Shown here: positions 51,980-60,785 of the stretch, in pieces
How positions within the stretch are numbered: the first letter of the stretch is position 1
Layout of the letters: the number at the start of each line of letters is the position of its first letter
Source of the DNA: Pseudocolwellia sp049933045
GTDB lineage: Bacteria > Pseudomonadota > Gammaproteobacteria > Enterobacterales > Alteromonadaceae
Assembly: GCF_049933045.1 (NCBI RefSeq)
Contig: NZ_CP187926.1
Coordinates: 3,968,001-4,032,000, forward strand
DNA: 64,000 nt
Direction: 5' to 3'
Program-made: the position numbers and the translations under genes
Notes under the pieces: model-generated
What the model saw: the letters and a program-made list of their open reading frames with translations, nothing else
What the model was told of the DNA's origin: nothing
The model's database searches: none

Positions 51980-53041
51980 ATGCTGGGTCAATTAGCAGCG
52001 CCAAAAAATTTATGTGTTTTGCATTTATCGGGTATCGGTGATGTATGTAATGTAGTTGCCGCTGTTCAAAGTATACAAAAACAATGGCCTCATACTCAAA
52101 TCACTTGGGTCTGCGGTAAAGTCGAAGCGAGTTTACTTAAAGGCTTAGAGAAAATAGAAATTATTGCTTTTGATCAGTCAGCAGGACTAAGTGGTTATAG
52201 CGATTTTCGTGCACACATGAAAGGTCAAACCTTTGAGATATTGCTGAATATGCAAGCTACTGTACGTGCAAACTTAGTTAGCTTTTTTATTCCCGCAAAA
52301 ACTAAAATAGGCTTTGATATAAAACGTGCGAAAGCAGGTCAATGGATATTCACCAAATATAAAACTCAACCACAGCCTAACACTCACTTGATTGATGATT
52401 TTATGGGATTCACCCAAGTATTAGGTTTAACGGTTAGCGAACCTATTTGGAATATACCCGTACCTGAAAGTGATGAACAATGGGCGCATGAAACCTTATT
52501 TTCAACAAATCAAAAACCTATCGCTGTTATTAGCTTAGCGTCAAAAAAATCTGAGCGTAATTGGCATGTTGAAGGTTATGCGCAAACGGCTGATTATTTA
52601 GATCAATTAGGATTTCGTGTAGTGCTTTGTGGTGGCTCAACCGCAATGGTCATTCAATTAGCTGAGTATATTTGTCGGCAGAGCGAAGCCAGTATTCTTA
52701 ACCTAGTCGACAAAACCTCACTTAAACAATTGTTAGCCATGTTAAAGCTTGCTCACATTACTATTGCTCCAGATACGGGGCCTGCGCATATGTCGGTTAC
52801 CGTAGGCACGCCTGTTGTCGGTTTATATGCCCACAGTAATCCACGTAAAGTCGGACCTTACTTATATCAAAAGTATGTAGCTAGTTGTTACGATGAAGTG
52901 ATTGAAGAGCAAAAAGGTAAACCATACAGTCAACTGCCTTGGGGCGTTCGAGCGAAAGGACGTGACCTGATGGATAGAGTGACTGTCGAGCAAGTTAAAA
53001 GTCAAATTAACTTGGTGGTTGAAGACTTCTATTCTATTTAA
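51980..53041 (+). CDS. Glycosyltransferase family 9 (heptosyltransferase-like) LPS core enzyme
   Basis: A 353-residue GT9 protein. The N-terminal CVLHLSGIGDVCNVVAAVQS and the C-terminal nucleotide-sugar site ITIAPDTGPAHMSVTVGTPV are intact. It transfers ADP-heptose onto the inner core of LPS; which position is not decidable. Between kdkA and waaA, it completes a small LPS inner-core cluster. Not assigned to waaC or waaF because sequence alone does not separate them here. Confidence 0.87.
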   Translation: MLGQLAAPKNLCVLHLSGIGDVCNVVAAVQSIQKQWPHTQITWVCGKVEASLLKGLEKIEIIAFDQSAGLSGYSDFRAHMKGQTFEILLNMQATVRANLVSFFIPAKTKIGFDIKRAKAGQWIFTKYKTQPQPNTHLIDDFMGFTQVLGLTVSEPIWNIPVPESDEQWAHETLFSTNQKPIAVISLASKKSERNWHVEGYAQTADYLDQLGFRVVLCGGSTAMVIQLAEYICRQSEASILNLVDKTSLKQLLAMLKLAHITIAPDTGPAHMSVTVGTPVVGLYAHSNPRKVGPYLYQKYVASCYDEVIEEQKGKPYSQLPWGVRAKGRDLMDRVTVEQVKSQINLVVEDFYSI

Positions 53042-53116
53042 TTTAGCATTAAAGATAAGCCTGAATACGAACATAAATTGAAATCTACGTCTTAAGGTTT
53101 CAATTCAGGCGATCTA

Positions 53117-54403
53117 TTAATTAAGTAATCTATTCAAATGAGCAAGTGACCGATCACTAGCTCCTTGGTTTTGTAGCACAACGTTATACGCATTTTCACC
53201 CAGAATTTGCTGTTTATGGTTATCTTCTAGAAGTTCTGTTACTGCCTGAACTAGCTCGCTTTCATTATCAATACCCTGAAGTTGTACTATGCCTTTAGCT
53301 TCAGTTAGCTGCTGCATAACCTCTGTAAAGTTACTCATATTAGCGCCAACGATAACGGGCTTTTTAAATAAGGCAGGTTCTAAAGGATTGTGCCCGCCAA
53401 TATGACTAAAGCTTCCGCCCATAGTTACAACCGTAGCTAATGCACACATAGGCATTAACTCACCTAAAGTATCTAATACCCAAACATCAGTTGTTGTATT
53501 TACTTGTGTGTTTTCACTGCGATTACACGTAATAAAATCTGCATTTATAGCCATTTGAGCTACATCAGCAAAGCGTTCAGGATGTCTAGGAACAATAACG
53601 AGTAGTAAGTCTGGATACTGTTGATGCAGAGGTTGAAAGGCTTTTAAAATAATATCTTCATCGCCAGGATGTGTACTCGCTACCACCCATAATTTTCGCT
53701 CACCTTCTACAAACTGTGCTAACTCCACTTGTTTACTGGTAATACTTGGTGTGATTGAAATATCAAACTTCAAGTTGCCTGAAAGTTCACAGGCAAGCGC
53801 TTCACCGCCTAATTCTGTGAAGTTGTCTTGGTTTATTTGGCTTTGTGTCAATATTTGATCAAAAGCTTGTAAGCTCGGTGAAATTAACCAAGCCAGCTTT
53901 TTGTAACTCTTCATAGAATTTGTTGATAAACGACCGTTTACTAGCAATAACTTGATGTGACTATTATGACATTGCGCGATCAAGTTAGGCCATAGCTCAG
54001 TTTCCATAAACACCATAGCTTTAGGTTTTAGGCGTGATAAAAACAGCCAAGTACAAATAAATGAATCTATAGGTAAGTAGCAATGCTGAACTCTGTTTGA
54101 AAATAACTTTTCGACTTGTGCAGAACCTGTAGGCGTGAAAGTCGTGACGGTAATGGGTGTCACTGGCTGGTTAATTAATAGTTTTTCTATAAAAGCTTTA
54201 AGAGCGATAATTTCACCAACACTGGCTGCATGGATAACAATGCCATTTTTACTTAATTTTTTATCAATAAAGCCGAGGCGTTCAAATAAACGTTGACGGT
54301 ATTCTGGATGATTTTTAGATCGAACCACTAATACGAGTAGCAATACGGGAAGTAAGATAAAGAATAAAACGCGATAGAAGAGTAAAGATAAAAAGTATTT
54401 CAC
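53117..54403 (-). CDS. waaA: 3-deoxy-D-manno-octulosonic acid transferase
   Basis: A 428-residue Kdo transferase (E. coli WaaA 425) adding Kdo to lipid IVA at the inner membrane. The N-terminal membrane anchor lies at about residues 4-26, then GIVIHAASVGEIIALKAFIE with the catalytic Glu, MVFMETELWPNLIAQCHNSH, and the C-terminal GGSFSHIGGHNPLEPALFKK. The presence of kdkA implies a monofunctional (single-Kdo) type (inference). It is convergent with the GT9 gene. Confidence 0.95.
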   Translation of the reverse strand: MKYFLSLLFYRVLFFILLPVLLLVLVVRSKNHPEYRQRLFERLGFIDKKLSKNGIVIHAASVGEIIALKAFIEKLLINQPVTPITVTTFTPTGSAQVEKLFSNRVQHCYLPIDSFICTWLFLSRLKPKAMVFMETELWPNLIAQCHNSHIKLLLVNGRLSTNSMKSYKKLAWLISPSLQAFDQILTQSQINQDNFTELGGEALACELSGNLKFDISITPSITSKQVELAQFVEGERKLWVVASTHPGDEDIILKAFQPLHQQYPDLLLVIVPRHPERFADVAQMAINADFITCNRSENTQVNTTTDVWVLDTLGELMPMCALATVVTMGGSFSHIGGHNPLEPALFKKPVIVGANMSNFTEVMQQLTEAKGIVQLQGIDNESELVQAVTELLEDNHKQQILGENAYNVVLQNQGASDRSLAHLNRLLN

Positions 54404-54572
54404 AAATATTCTCTTTGATAGAAGTGGGCAATCTAAACTTGAGATAATACAGCTTATCCCTAGATCAGGTTTAGTATACCTAATTACACTACTAATTTAA
54501 TCGTTTAAATAAGCCACTGGCGACAAAAGTTTACAGTGCAGCTTTAAGCTGAGCTCGGCTAAACTTTCTTTT

Positions 54573-54590
54573 TGTGCGCTATAGCGTACA
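54573..54590. promoter_or_regulatory. 18-bp near-perfect palindrome upstream of kbl
   Basis: TGTGCGCTATAGCGTACA is a dyad with a single mismatched pair around CGCTATAGCG, about 110 bp before the kbl start, in the 297-bp waaA-kbl divergent spacer. It could be an operator for the kbl-tdh operon. I see no other gene or RNA in the spacer. Confidence 0.35.
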
Positions 54591-54700
54591 ATGTTTTAAT
54601 CGGCTAGTTTGTAATTATTCAACACCTAGCTAAATTTAAGCTAAGACATTAGCCCTATACATTCACTATTAACTTTAAAGCAAGTGGAGCGTTAAATATT

Positions 54701-55900
54701 ATGCGTACATCGCCTTTTTATACACACATTAACAGTCAAATCGAACAGGTAAAAACTGACGGTTTATATAAAGCTGAACGAATAATAACAACGGCTCAGC
54801 AGCCTTCTATTTCAGTAGTTAGTGGCGAGAAAGTTATTAATTTTTGTGCGAATAATTATTTAGGTTTAGCTAATCATCCTGAGCTTATTGCCGCAGCAAA
54901 AGAAGGCTTAGATGAACATGGTTTTGGTATGGCGTCGGTACGCTTTATTTGCGGCACGCAAGATATTCATAAAACGCTTGAGCAAAAACTAAGTGAATTT
55001 TTAGGCATGGAAGATACGATTTTATATTCGTCTTGCTTCGATGCTAACGCAGGTTTATTTGAAACCTTATTGGGTCCTGAAGACGCTATTATTAGCGATG
55101 CATTAAATCATGCATCAATCATTGATGGTGTACGTTTATGTAAAGCCAAGCGCTTTAGATACGCGAATAATAATGCACAAGAATTAGAGCAATGTTTAAA
55201 AGATGCAGATGCTGCTGGCGCGCGATTTAAATTGATCGCTACAGACGGTGTATTTTCAATGGACGGTGTTATCGCAAATTTAAAAGCTGTGTGTGATTTA
55301 GCTGATAAATACAATGCATTAGTGATGGTTGATGATTCACATGCTGTAGGCTTTGTCGGTGAACAAGGTCGAGGCAGTCATGAGTTTTGTCACGTAATGG
55401 GTCGGGTTGATATTATTACAGGCACATTAGGTAAGGCTATGGGCGGCGCTTCAGGCGGTTACACTTCAGGTAAAAAAGAAGTGGTTGATTGGTTACGTCA
55501 ACGCTCACGTCCGTACTTATTTTCTAACTCGTTAGCGCCAGCTATTGTTAATGCGTCAATTAAAGTGATTGAGTTATTAAAAGATGGTGATGCTTTACGT
55601 AAGCAACTGATTGAAAATGCTCAATACTTTAGAACAGAAATGGAAGCCGCAGGTTTTACTTGTGGTGGTGCTGATCATGCCATTATTCCTGTGATGTTAG
55701 GTGATGCTAGTGTTGCGACTGAAATGGCTAATAAGTTACTTGAAGAAGGCATTTATGTGATTGGTTTTTCATTTCCTGTTGTGCCAAAAGGCCAAGCGCG
55801 TATTCGTACGCAAATCTCAGCTGCACACACCAAAGAACAATTAGACCATGCTATTCAAGCCTTTATTCGTATTGGTCAATCAATGAATATTATTAAGTAA
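54701..55900 (+). CDS. kbl: Glycine C-acetyltransferase (2-amino-3-ketobutyrate CoA ligase)
   Basis: A 399-residue PLP enzyme (E. coli 398) cleaving 2-amino-3-ketobutyrate with CoA to glycine and acetyl-CoA. CANNYLGLANHPELIAAAKE, VMVDDSHAVGFVGEQGRGSH and the PLP-lysine region ITGTLGKAMGGASGGYTSG (Lys near residue 244) are present. It is followed after 13 nt by tdh, so both steps of threonine degradation are in one operon. Confidence 0.97.
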   Translation: MRTSPFYTHINSQIEQVKTDGLYKAERIITTAQQPSISVVSGEKVINFCANNYLGLANHPELIAAAKEGLDEHGFGMASVRFICGTQDIHKTLEQKLSEFLGMEDTILYSSCFDANAGLFETLLGPEDAIISDALNHASIIDGVRLCKAKRFRYANNNAQELEQCLKDADAAGARFKLIATDGVFSMDGVIANLKAVCDLADKYNALVMVDDSHAVGFVGEQGRGSHEFCHVMGRVDIITGTLGKAMGGASGGYTSGKKEVVDWLRQRSRPYLFSNSLAPAIVNASIKVIELLKDGDALRKQLIENAQYFRTEMEAAGFTCGGADHAIIPVMLGDASVATEMANKLLEEGIYVIGFSFPVVPKGQARIRTQISAAHTKEQLDHAIQAFIRIGQSMNIIK

Positions 55901-55913
55901 GGCTGAGCTAACC

Positions 55914-56939
55914 ATGAAATCATTAATTAAGTTAAAAGCAGAACCTGGTATTTGGATGGGCGATAGCCCTAAACCCGAAATGGGTCACAATGATTTACTC
56001 ATTAAAATCAACAAAACTGCCATTTGTGGAACCGACATTCATATTTATAACTGGGATGAATGGTCACAAAAAACTATACCTGTACCTATGGTTGTTGGTC
56101 ATGAATATGCTGGCGAAGTGGTAGGTATAGGTCAAGAAGTTAAAGGCTTTAGCATGGGTGATAGAGTTTCAGGTGAAGGCCATATAACGTGTGGTCATTG
56201 TCGGAATTGTCGTGGTGGTAGAACACATTTATGCCGAAATACTGTTGGTGTAGGTGTTAATCGCTCAGGCTCGTTTGCTGAGTATTTAGTGATACCTGCT
56301 TATAATGCTTTTAAATTACCTGACGAAATATCTGACGATTTAGCTGCAATTTTTGACCCGTTTGGTAACGCTGTTCATACAGCATTATCTTTTGATTTAG
56401 TGGGTGAAGATGTATTAATTACAGGCGCAGGTCCTATCGGCATTATGGCTGCAGCAGTAGCTAAACATGTTGGTGCACGTCATGTTGTGGTAACAGATGT
56501 AAATCCTTACCGATTAGACTTAGCCTTGAAAATGGGTGCTACTCGCGCAGTTGATGTAAGTAAAACTAAGTTAACGGATGTGATGTCAGAATTAGGCATG
56601 AGCGAAGGCTTTGATGTAGGCATGGAAATGTCTGGCGTGCCAACGGCTTTCACCGATATGTTGAATAACATGAACAACGGTGGAAAAATCGCTATGTTAG
56701 GTATTCCTGGTACCGATATGGCAATTGATTGGAGCAAAGTTATCTTTAAAGGACTTACTATTAAAGGTATTTATGGTCGCGAAATGTTTGAAACTTGGTA
56801 CAAAATGGCGAGTCTGATCCAATCAGGTTTAGATCTGTCTCCTATTATTACTCACCATTATTCTATTGATGAATTTCAACAAGGTTTTGATGTGATGAGA
56901 TCGGGTTTATCAGGCAAGGTTATTCTAGACTGGAATTAA
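55914..56939 (+). CDS. tdh: L-threonine 3-dehydrogenase
   Basis: A 341-residue zinc-dependent medium-chain dehydrogenase (E. coli 341) oxidising threonine with NAD. Catalytic-zinc ligands are in KTAICGTDIHIYNWDEW and VVGHEYAGEV, the structural-zinc cysteines in HITCGHCRNCRGGRTHLC, and the nucleotide fold in VLITGAGPIGIMAAAVAKHV. Operon partner of kbl. Confidence 0.97.
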   Translation: MKSLIKLKAEPGIWMGDSPKPEMGHNDLLIKINKTAICGTDIHIYNWDEWSQKTIPVPMVVGHEYAGEVVGIGQEVKGFSMGDRVSGEGHITCGHCRNCRGGRTHLCRNTVGVGVNRSGSFAEYLVIPAYNAFKLPDEISDDLAAIFDPFGNAVHTALSFDLVGEDVLITGAGPIGIMAAAVAKHVGARHVVVTDVNPYRLDLALKMGATRAVDVSKTKLTDVMSELGMSEGFDVGMEMSGVPTAFTDMLNNMNNGGKIAMLGIPGTDMAIDWSKVIFKGLTIKGIYGREMFETWYKMASLIQSGLDLSPIITHHYSIDEFQQGFDVMRSGLSGKVILDWN

Positions 56940-56951
56940 TCTCTTCAAAAA

Positions 56952-56973
56952 GCCTAAAGTGAAAGCTTTAGGC
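56952..56973 (+). terminator. Hairpin after tdh
   Basis: GCCTAAAG (56952-56959) pairs with CTTTAGGC (56966-56973), loop TGAAAG; no strong T-tract follows. Confidence 0.5.
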
Positions 56974-57107
56974 GACATATCTTTAAACAACTCTCTAAAT
57001 AATTTTCTAAACAACTTCTCAAAAAATGATATTATTCTTCTAGACGAATGAGTTAATGCATTTAGCTTAACTACAATATATTTAGTTTTTACGAGAAGGT
57101 GAGATAC

Positions 57108-57443
57108 GTGTCAGACAGTACAACGAATTTTAAGCACATGCAGATAAGTGAATTACACCCAACGTTAGCCGAAAAAACTTACGTCGTTGTTGATATTCGA
57201 GATCCTAACTCTTTCAAAAGCGGACATATCCCAGGCGCCATTGAATTAACCAACGAAAGCCTTTCCGATTTTATGCGCGAAGCTGATCTTGATGCACCTG
57301 TTGTTGTTTGTTGTTACCACGGTCATTCAAGCCAACAAGCTGCTCAATACTTAATAAGCCAAGACTTTACTGATGTATATTCATTAGATGGTGGTTTTAC
57401 TCAATGGCAACTAGAGCACCCGAGTGACGTTAGCACTTCATGA
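57108..57443 (+). CDS. glpE: Thiosulfate sulfurtransferase GlpE (single rhodanese domain)
   Basis: A 111-residue rhodanese. The catalytic loop is VVVCCYHGHSSQQAAQYL, with the active-site Cys near residue 68, and the domain starts YVVVDIRDPNSFKSGHIPGA. I choose the GTG at 57108, preceded by GAGAAGGTGAG, over the in-frame GTG at 57099, which lies inside that Shine-Dalgarno. It overlaps glpG by 4 nt (ATGA). Confidence 0.93.
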   Translation: MSDSTTNFKHMQISELHPTLAEKTYVVVDIRDPNSFKSGHIPGAIELTNESLSDFMREADLDAPVVVCCYHGHSSQQAAQYLISQDFTDVYSLDGGFTQWQLEHPSDVSTS

Positions 57444-58309
57444 GTAATACCGAAACATCGATAGCACTAGAAGCTTTTGTAGATATTAAACATCACAATA
57501 TAGCCTTATTGTTTTGTAATTTCCTGATCAGCCAAAGAATTCCCGCTAAAGTTGTGCCTGAAGATAATACTTTTGTTATTTTTTGCGATGTTAACCAAAG
57601 AGATAAAGCTAAAGCTATTTTTGAAGATTTTATCAAACAACCTCATCATCCTAAGTATCAGCAAGCAGCTTGGAATAATGGTGAAGTCGCTGAAATACAA
57701 AATGATGGACCTTCAATACTCACGCAATTTAAAGATCAATTTTTCCGTCATGCTGGCGTTGTTACTTTAGTTATATTTGCTATTTGTTGGTTGGTATTTC
57801 TATTAAGTTTAGTTGGTTGGGGGAACACGATATTTAATGAAATTAGCTTTTTCCCACAATTAACATTTGATCATTTATTAGAACATCCGTACCGACTGCT
57901 TGGTCCTGCGTTTTTCCATTTTTCATGGATGCACATTGTTTTTAATACTATGTGGTGGTGGCAAATAGGTGGAGCGATAGAACGCACTTTAGGGAAATGG
58001 GCGTTAGTTAACTTATTTCTTGTTTCAGCAATCATCTCTAACTTCGGTCAATTTATTGTATCGGGTCCAAATTTTGGTGGTTTGTCTGGCGTTGTTTATG
58101 CCTTATTTGGCTATGTATGGTGGTACGGTTGGTTAGCGCCAGAAAAAGGCTTAACTATTTCAAAACCTATTGTCGGCTTTTTGCTGTTCTTTATGTTGTT
58201 GGGCTTTGCTGATGTATTACCTGTAAATATGGCAAATACTGCACATCTATTAGGTTTAGTATCAGGTTGTGGACTAGCTTGGTTTAGAATTAAAGTGTCG
58301 AAACAATAA
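57440..58309 (+). CDS. glpG: Rhomboid intramembrane serine protease GlpG
   Basis: A 289-residue rhomboid protease. An N-terminal cytoplasmic domain (residues 1-90) precedes six transmembrane segments. The catalytic Ser is in GPNFGGLSGVVYALFGYVWW (GLSG) and the catalytic His in MANTAHLLGLVSGCGLAWF; FFHFSWMHIVFNTMWWWQIG carries the HxxxN oxyanion motif. It cleaves transmembrane substrates inside the bilayer. Translationally coupled to glpE. Confidence 0.96.
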   Translation: MSNTETSIALEAFVDIKHHNIALLFCNFLISQRIPAKVVPEDNTFVIFCDVNQRDKAKAIFEDFIKQPHHPKYQQAAWNNGEVAEIQNDGPSILTQFKDQFFRHAGVVTLVIFAICWLVFLLSLVGWGNTIFNEISFFPQLTFDHLLEHPYRLLGPAFFHFSWMHIVFNTMWWWQIGGAIERTLGKWALVNLFLVSAIISNFGQFIVSGPNFGGLSGVVYALFGYVWWYGWLAPEKGLTISKPIVGFLLFFMLLGFADVLPVNMANTAHLLGLVSGCGLAWFRIKVSKQ

Positions 58310-58354
58310 AAATCTGAGGGATTAAACACTCAGTAAAGTTAAGTGATTAAAATA

Positions 58355-58394
58355 GAAGAAGGGCGATATGTAAACATATCGCCCTTCTTTTTTA
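58355..58394 (+). terminator. Terminator of glpEG
   Basis: A perfect 15-bp stem, AGAAGGGCGATATGT with ACATATCGCCCTTCT, followed by TTTTTT. The flanking A/T symmetry allows use in both directions, so it may also stop the convergent FliL-like gene. Confidence 0.93.
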
Positions 58395-58436
58395 TTTGAG
58401 CCAAGCTAACCAAAATCAGCTCTATCAGAAGTTAGT

Positions 58437-58817
58437 TTATTCGCTTAACCATTGAGTAAATAAAAGCTTTTTAATTAAGGTTCCACCTGTTTCTCTTTGT
58501 AAAAGAGCTTTTACCTTGTCTTCACATAAGCGCTGAATTTCATGTCGACCGTTGATAGATTTAATCTTTGATTCAGGTTGCTGACCAATAATCGTAATTA
58601 TAGCGTCACGTAATAAAGGTGCATGATGTTCCACTATTTCGAAATTTGATGAACTTTCAATCATCAATTCAACGCTAATTCTTACGTAGCCCATTTTCTT
58701 TTTAACGGCGCTATAGTTCGTAATTATTGAAGGTTCAAAACCGAAATATGCATAGTCAGCCGCTTTAATAGAAGAAAAGGGAAGTAAGCAGCAAAGGGCT
58801 ATTATTAGCTTTTTCAT
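58437..58817 (-). CDS. FliL-like secreted protein, orphan
   Basis: A 126-residue precursor with an N-terminal signal peptide (residues 1-19, KKLIIALCCLLPFSSIKA). The remainder resembles the FliL periplasmic domain: YAYFGFEPSIITNYSAVK, YVRISVELMIES, HHAPLLRDAIITIIGQQP and LFTQWLSE at the end. Classical FliL has a membrane anchor and a flagellar operon; this one is cleavable or lipid-free and lies beside ubiC, so the flagellar role is uncertain. Confidence 0.78.
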   Translation of the reverse strand: MKKLIIALCCLLPFSSIKAADYAYFGFEPSIITNYSAVKKKMGYVRISVELMIESSSNFEIVEHHAPLLRDAIITIIGQQPESKIKSINGRHEIQRLCEDKVKALLQRETGGTLIKKLLFTQWLSE

Positions 58818-58886
58818 TTTAAATCTCTCTCGAATTCAGGTAATAAATACAATCTATTACAGTATAGATTAACCTGTTTTTCCAGT

Positions 58887-58895
58887 TTATACCAA
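58887..58895. repeat. TTATACCAA intergenic repeat motif, copy 3
   Basis: TTATACCAAG followed by TTGATCAAGG, in the 295-bp spacer between the divergent FliL-like and ubiC genes, which otherwise shows no gene or obvious RNA. Confidence 0.4.
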
Positions 58896-59112
58896 GTTGA
58901 TCAAGGTATTATTTAATTGCTATGAATAGCATTTGGTTGAGTTGTTTGAAGAAAAGACTAATCTACAAAAAGCAAAATATTCTAATTGAACATTTAGGAT
59001 AATTTTGAGGCGATGGTTTTTCCTTAATTTCTCATCTAAATCGGTTGAGCTATTAGGCGTGAAGGTGTAAATCCTGATATGATTCAGTGTCTTTAATTCA
59101 CTATTTTTTACT

Positions 59113-59715
59113 ATGAAGCTTCATTCACATTTATTTCCCGTTATGCTCCAAACACTATGGTCGAGTTCAGTTAACCCTGACAATGATTCTGTACATGAAG
59201 GTTTGCGCGATTGGCTATTTGCTACAGGCTCTTTAACTGCGCGTTTGAAAACTCATTGCACTGAGTTTCGTGTTGAAGTTTTAGGGCAAGAAATTATTGC
59301 GTGTAGCGAGCTTGAAGCTAACGATGATATAAGCGCTGGCGAGCAAGTATTGGTGCGAGAGGTGTTGTTGTATTGTGATAACAAACCACAAGTATTTGCA
59401 CGTAGTTTATTACCCTTGAAAAGTTTAACAGGTGAAGAACAAAGCTTAGCAAAATTAGGTGAACAACCTCTAGGGCAAGTGCTGTTTAATCATCCTGATT
59501 TGATCCGAAAAGGCATTGAAGTGGCGTGCTTTAAGCAATCAAGTGCGCTATTTACTTTAATTAAGCAGTTAGACTTGCCAACAACATCGGTTTGGGGACG
59601 ACGTTCTGTTTTTGTTTTAAATAATAAACCTATTATGGTGGCTGAGGTCTTTTTACCTGAGTCTTTTGCTTATGAGTTGATTTCAGAAACTCGTACTGCT
59701 CAACCACTTGAATAG
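59113..59715 (+). CDS. ubiC: Chorismate pyruvate-lyase
   Basis: A 200-residue enzyme making 4-hydroxybenzoate and pyruvate from chorismate, the first committed ubiquinone step. VLVREVLLYCDNKPQVFARS with the substrate Arg, and VAEVFLPESFAYELI with the catalytic Glu, are present. It precedes ubiA by 64 nt. A little longer than E. coli UbiC (165), with the extra residues in the middle. Confidence 0.9.
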   Translation: MKLHSHLFPVMLQTLWSSSVNPDNDSVHEGLRDWLFATGSLTARLKTHCTEFRVEVLGQEIIACSELEANDDISAGEQVLVREVLLYCDNKPQVFARSLLPLKSLTGEEQSLAKLGEQPLGQVLFNHPDLIRKGIEVACFKQSSALFTLIKQLDLPTTSVWGRRSVFVLNNKPIMVAEVFLPESFAYELISETRTAQPLE

Positions 59716-59779
59716 AATTGATCACTCAAGACTTAATTTTACCTATTACTCTGTACAAACAACCAAATAGAAATTAATT

Positions 59780-60640
59780 ATGAATGCATTTAAAGCTAAG
59801 TGGCAGGCCATTGTTTCGATTACTCGTATCGACAAACCTATTGGTACCTATTTATTGTTATGGCCAACGTATTGGGCGTTATGGATAGCTCAAGAAGGTA
59901 TGCCAAGCTACCACTTGCTTGTAGTATTTACTTTAGGCGTATTTATTATGCGTAGCGCGGGTTGTGTAATAAATGATTTTGCCGACAGAAAAGTTGATGG
60001 CCAAGTAAAGCGCACTGAAAATCGACCTTTAGTGACGGGCGCATTAAGTGTTACTGAAGCACTCACCTTATTTTCCTTTCTAATCATTAATGCCTTAATT
60101 CTTGTTTTAACCTTGCAACCTTATACCATTATGTTGTCTTTTGTGGCGGTATTCCTCGCCATTATTTACCCCTTTATGAAACGAATTACTCACTTGCCTC
60201 AAGTGATTTTAGGTGCTGCCTTTAGCTGGGGAATGATTATGGCTTTTGCGGAATCTACAGGTGAAGTGCCATTAATTGCTTGGTTATTATTTATTGCGAA
60301 TTTATGTTGGACGGTGGCTTACGACACCATGTACGCCATGGTTGATAGAGACGACGACCTAAAAATAGGTGTTAAATCTACGGCTATTTTATTTGGCGAT
60401 TATGATAAGCGTATTATCTTATTCTTACAGTTAATTACCTTAGGTTTATTACTAACGGTAGGTGACATACTGGCGTTTGGTTGGCCTTATCAACTGTGCA
60501 TAGTGATATGCGCAGGATTATTTACCTACCAACAATTCTTAATTGTAAACAGAGAACGTGATAAGTGCTTTAAAGCTTTTTTACATAATCACTTTGTGGG
60601 ACTGATTGTTTTCTTAGGTATATTTATAGAGTACTTATAA
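59780..60640 (+). CDS. ubiA: 4-hydroxybenzoate octaprenyltransferase
   Basis: A 286-residue membrane prenyltransferase with about eight hydrophobic segments. The two Asp-rich prenyl-diphosphate motifs are intact: CVINDFADRKVDGQVKRTEN and MVDRDDDLKIGVKSTAILFG. RIDKPIGTYLLLWPTYWALW at the N-terminus is diagnostic. Couples 4-hydroxybenzoate with the polyprenyl chain. Operon with ubiC. Confidence 0.96.
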   Translation: MNAFKAKWQAIVSITRIDKPIGTYLLLWPTYWALWIAQEGMPSYHLLVVFTLGVFIMRSAGCVINDFADRKVDGQVKRTENRPLVTGALSVTEALTLFSFLIINALILVLTLQPYTIMLSFVAVFLAIIYPFMKRITHLPQVILGAAFSWGMIMAFAESTGEVPLIAWLLFIANLCWTVAYDTMYAMVDRDDDLKIGVKSTAILFGDYDKRIILFLQLITLGLLLTVGDILAFGWPYQLCIVICAGLFTYQQFLIVNRERDKCFKAFLHNHFVGLIVFLGIFIEYL

Positions 60641-60668
60641 GTTAATCCTGTCTCGGTATTTAGAGAAA

Positions 60669-60698
60669 CAAAAAAGGGGATTCATTTCGAAATCCCCT
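60669..60698 (-). terminator. Terminator of plsB (minus strand)
   Basis: AGGGGATT (60675-60682) pairs with AATCCCCT (60691-60698). On the minus strand the hairpin is followed by TTTTTTGTTT, a proper U-tract, 88 bp after the plsB stop. Confidence 0.8.
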
Positions 60699-60785
60699 AG
60701 GTATAAGTTTTATAATCTACTGTACAAATTCAAAATAAAATCACTTTAAACAAATACTTTCTATCTTGAAATACTCTGCTGCACT

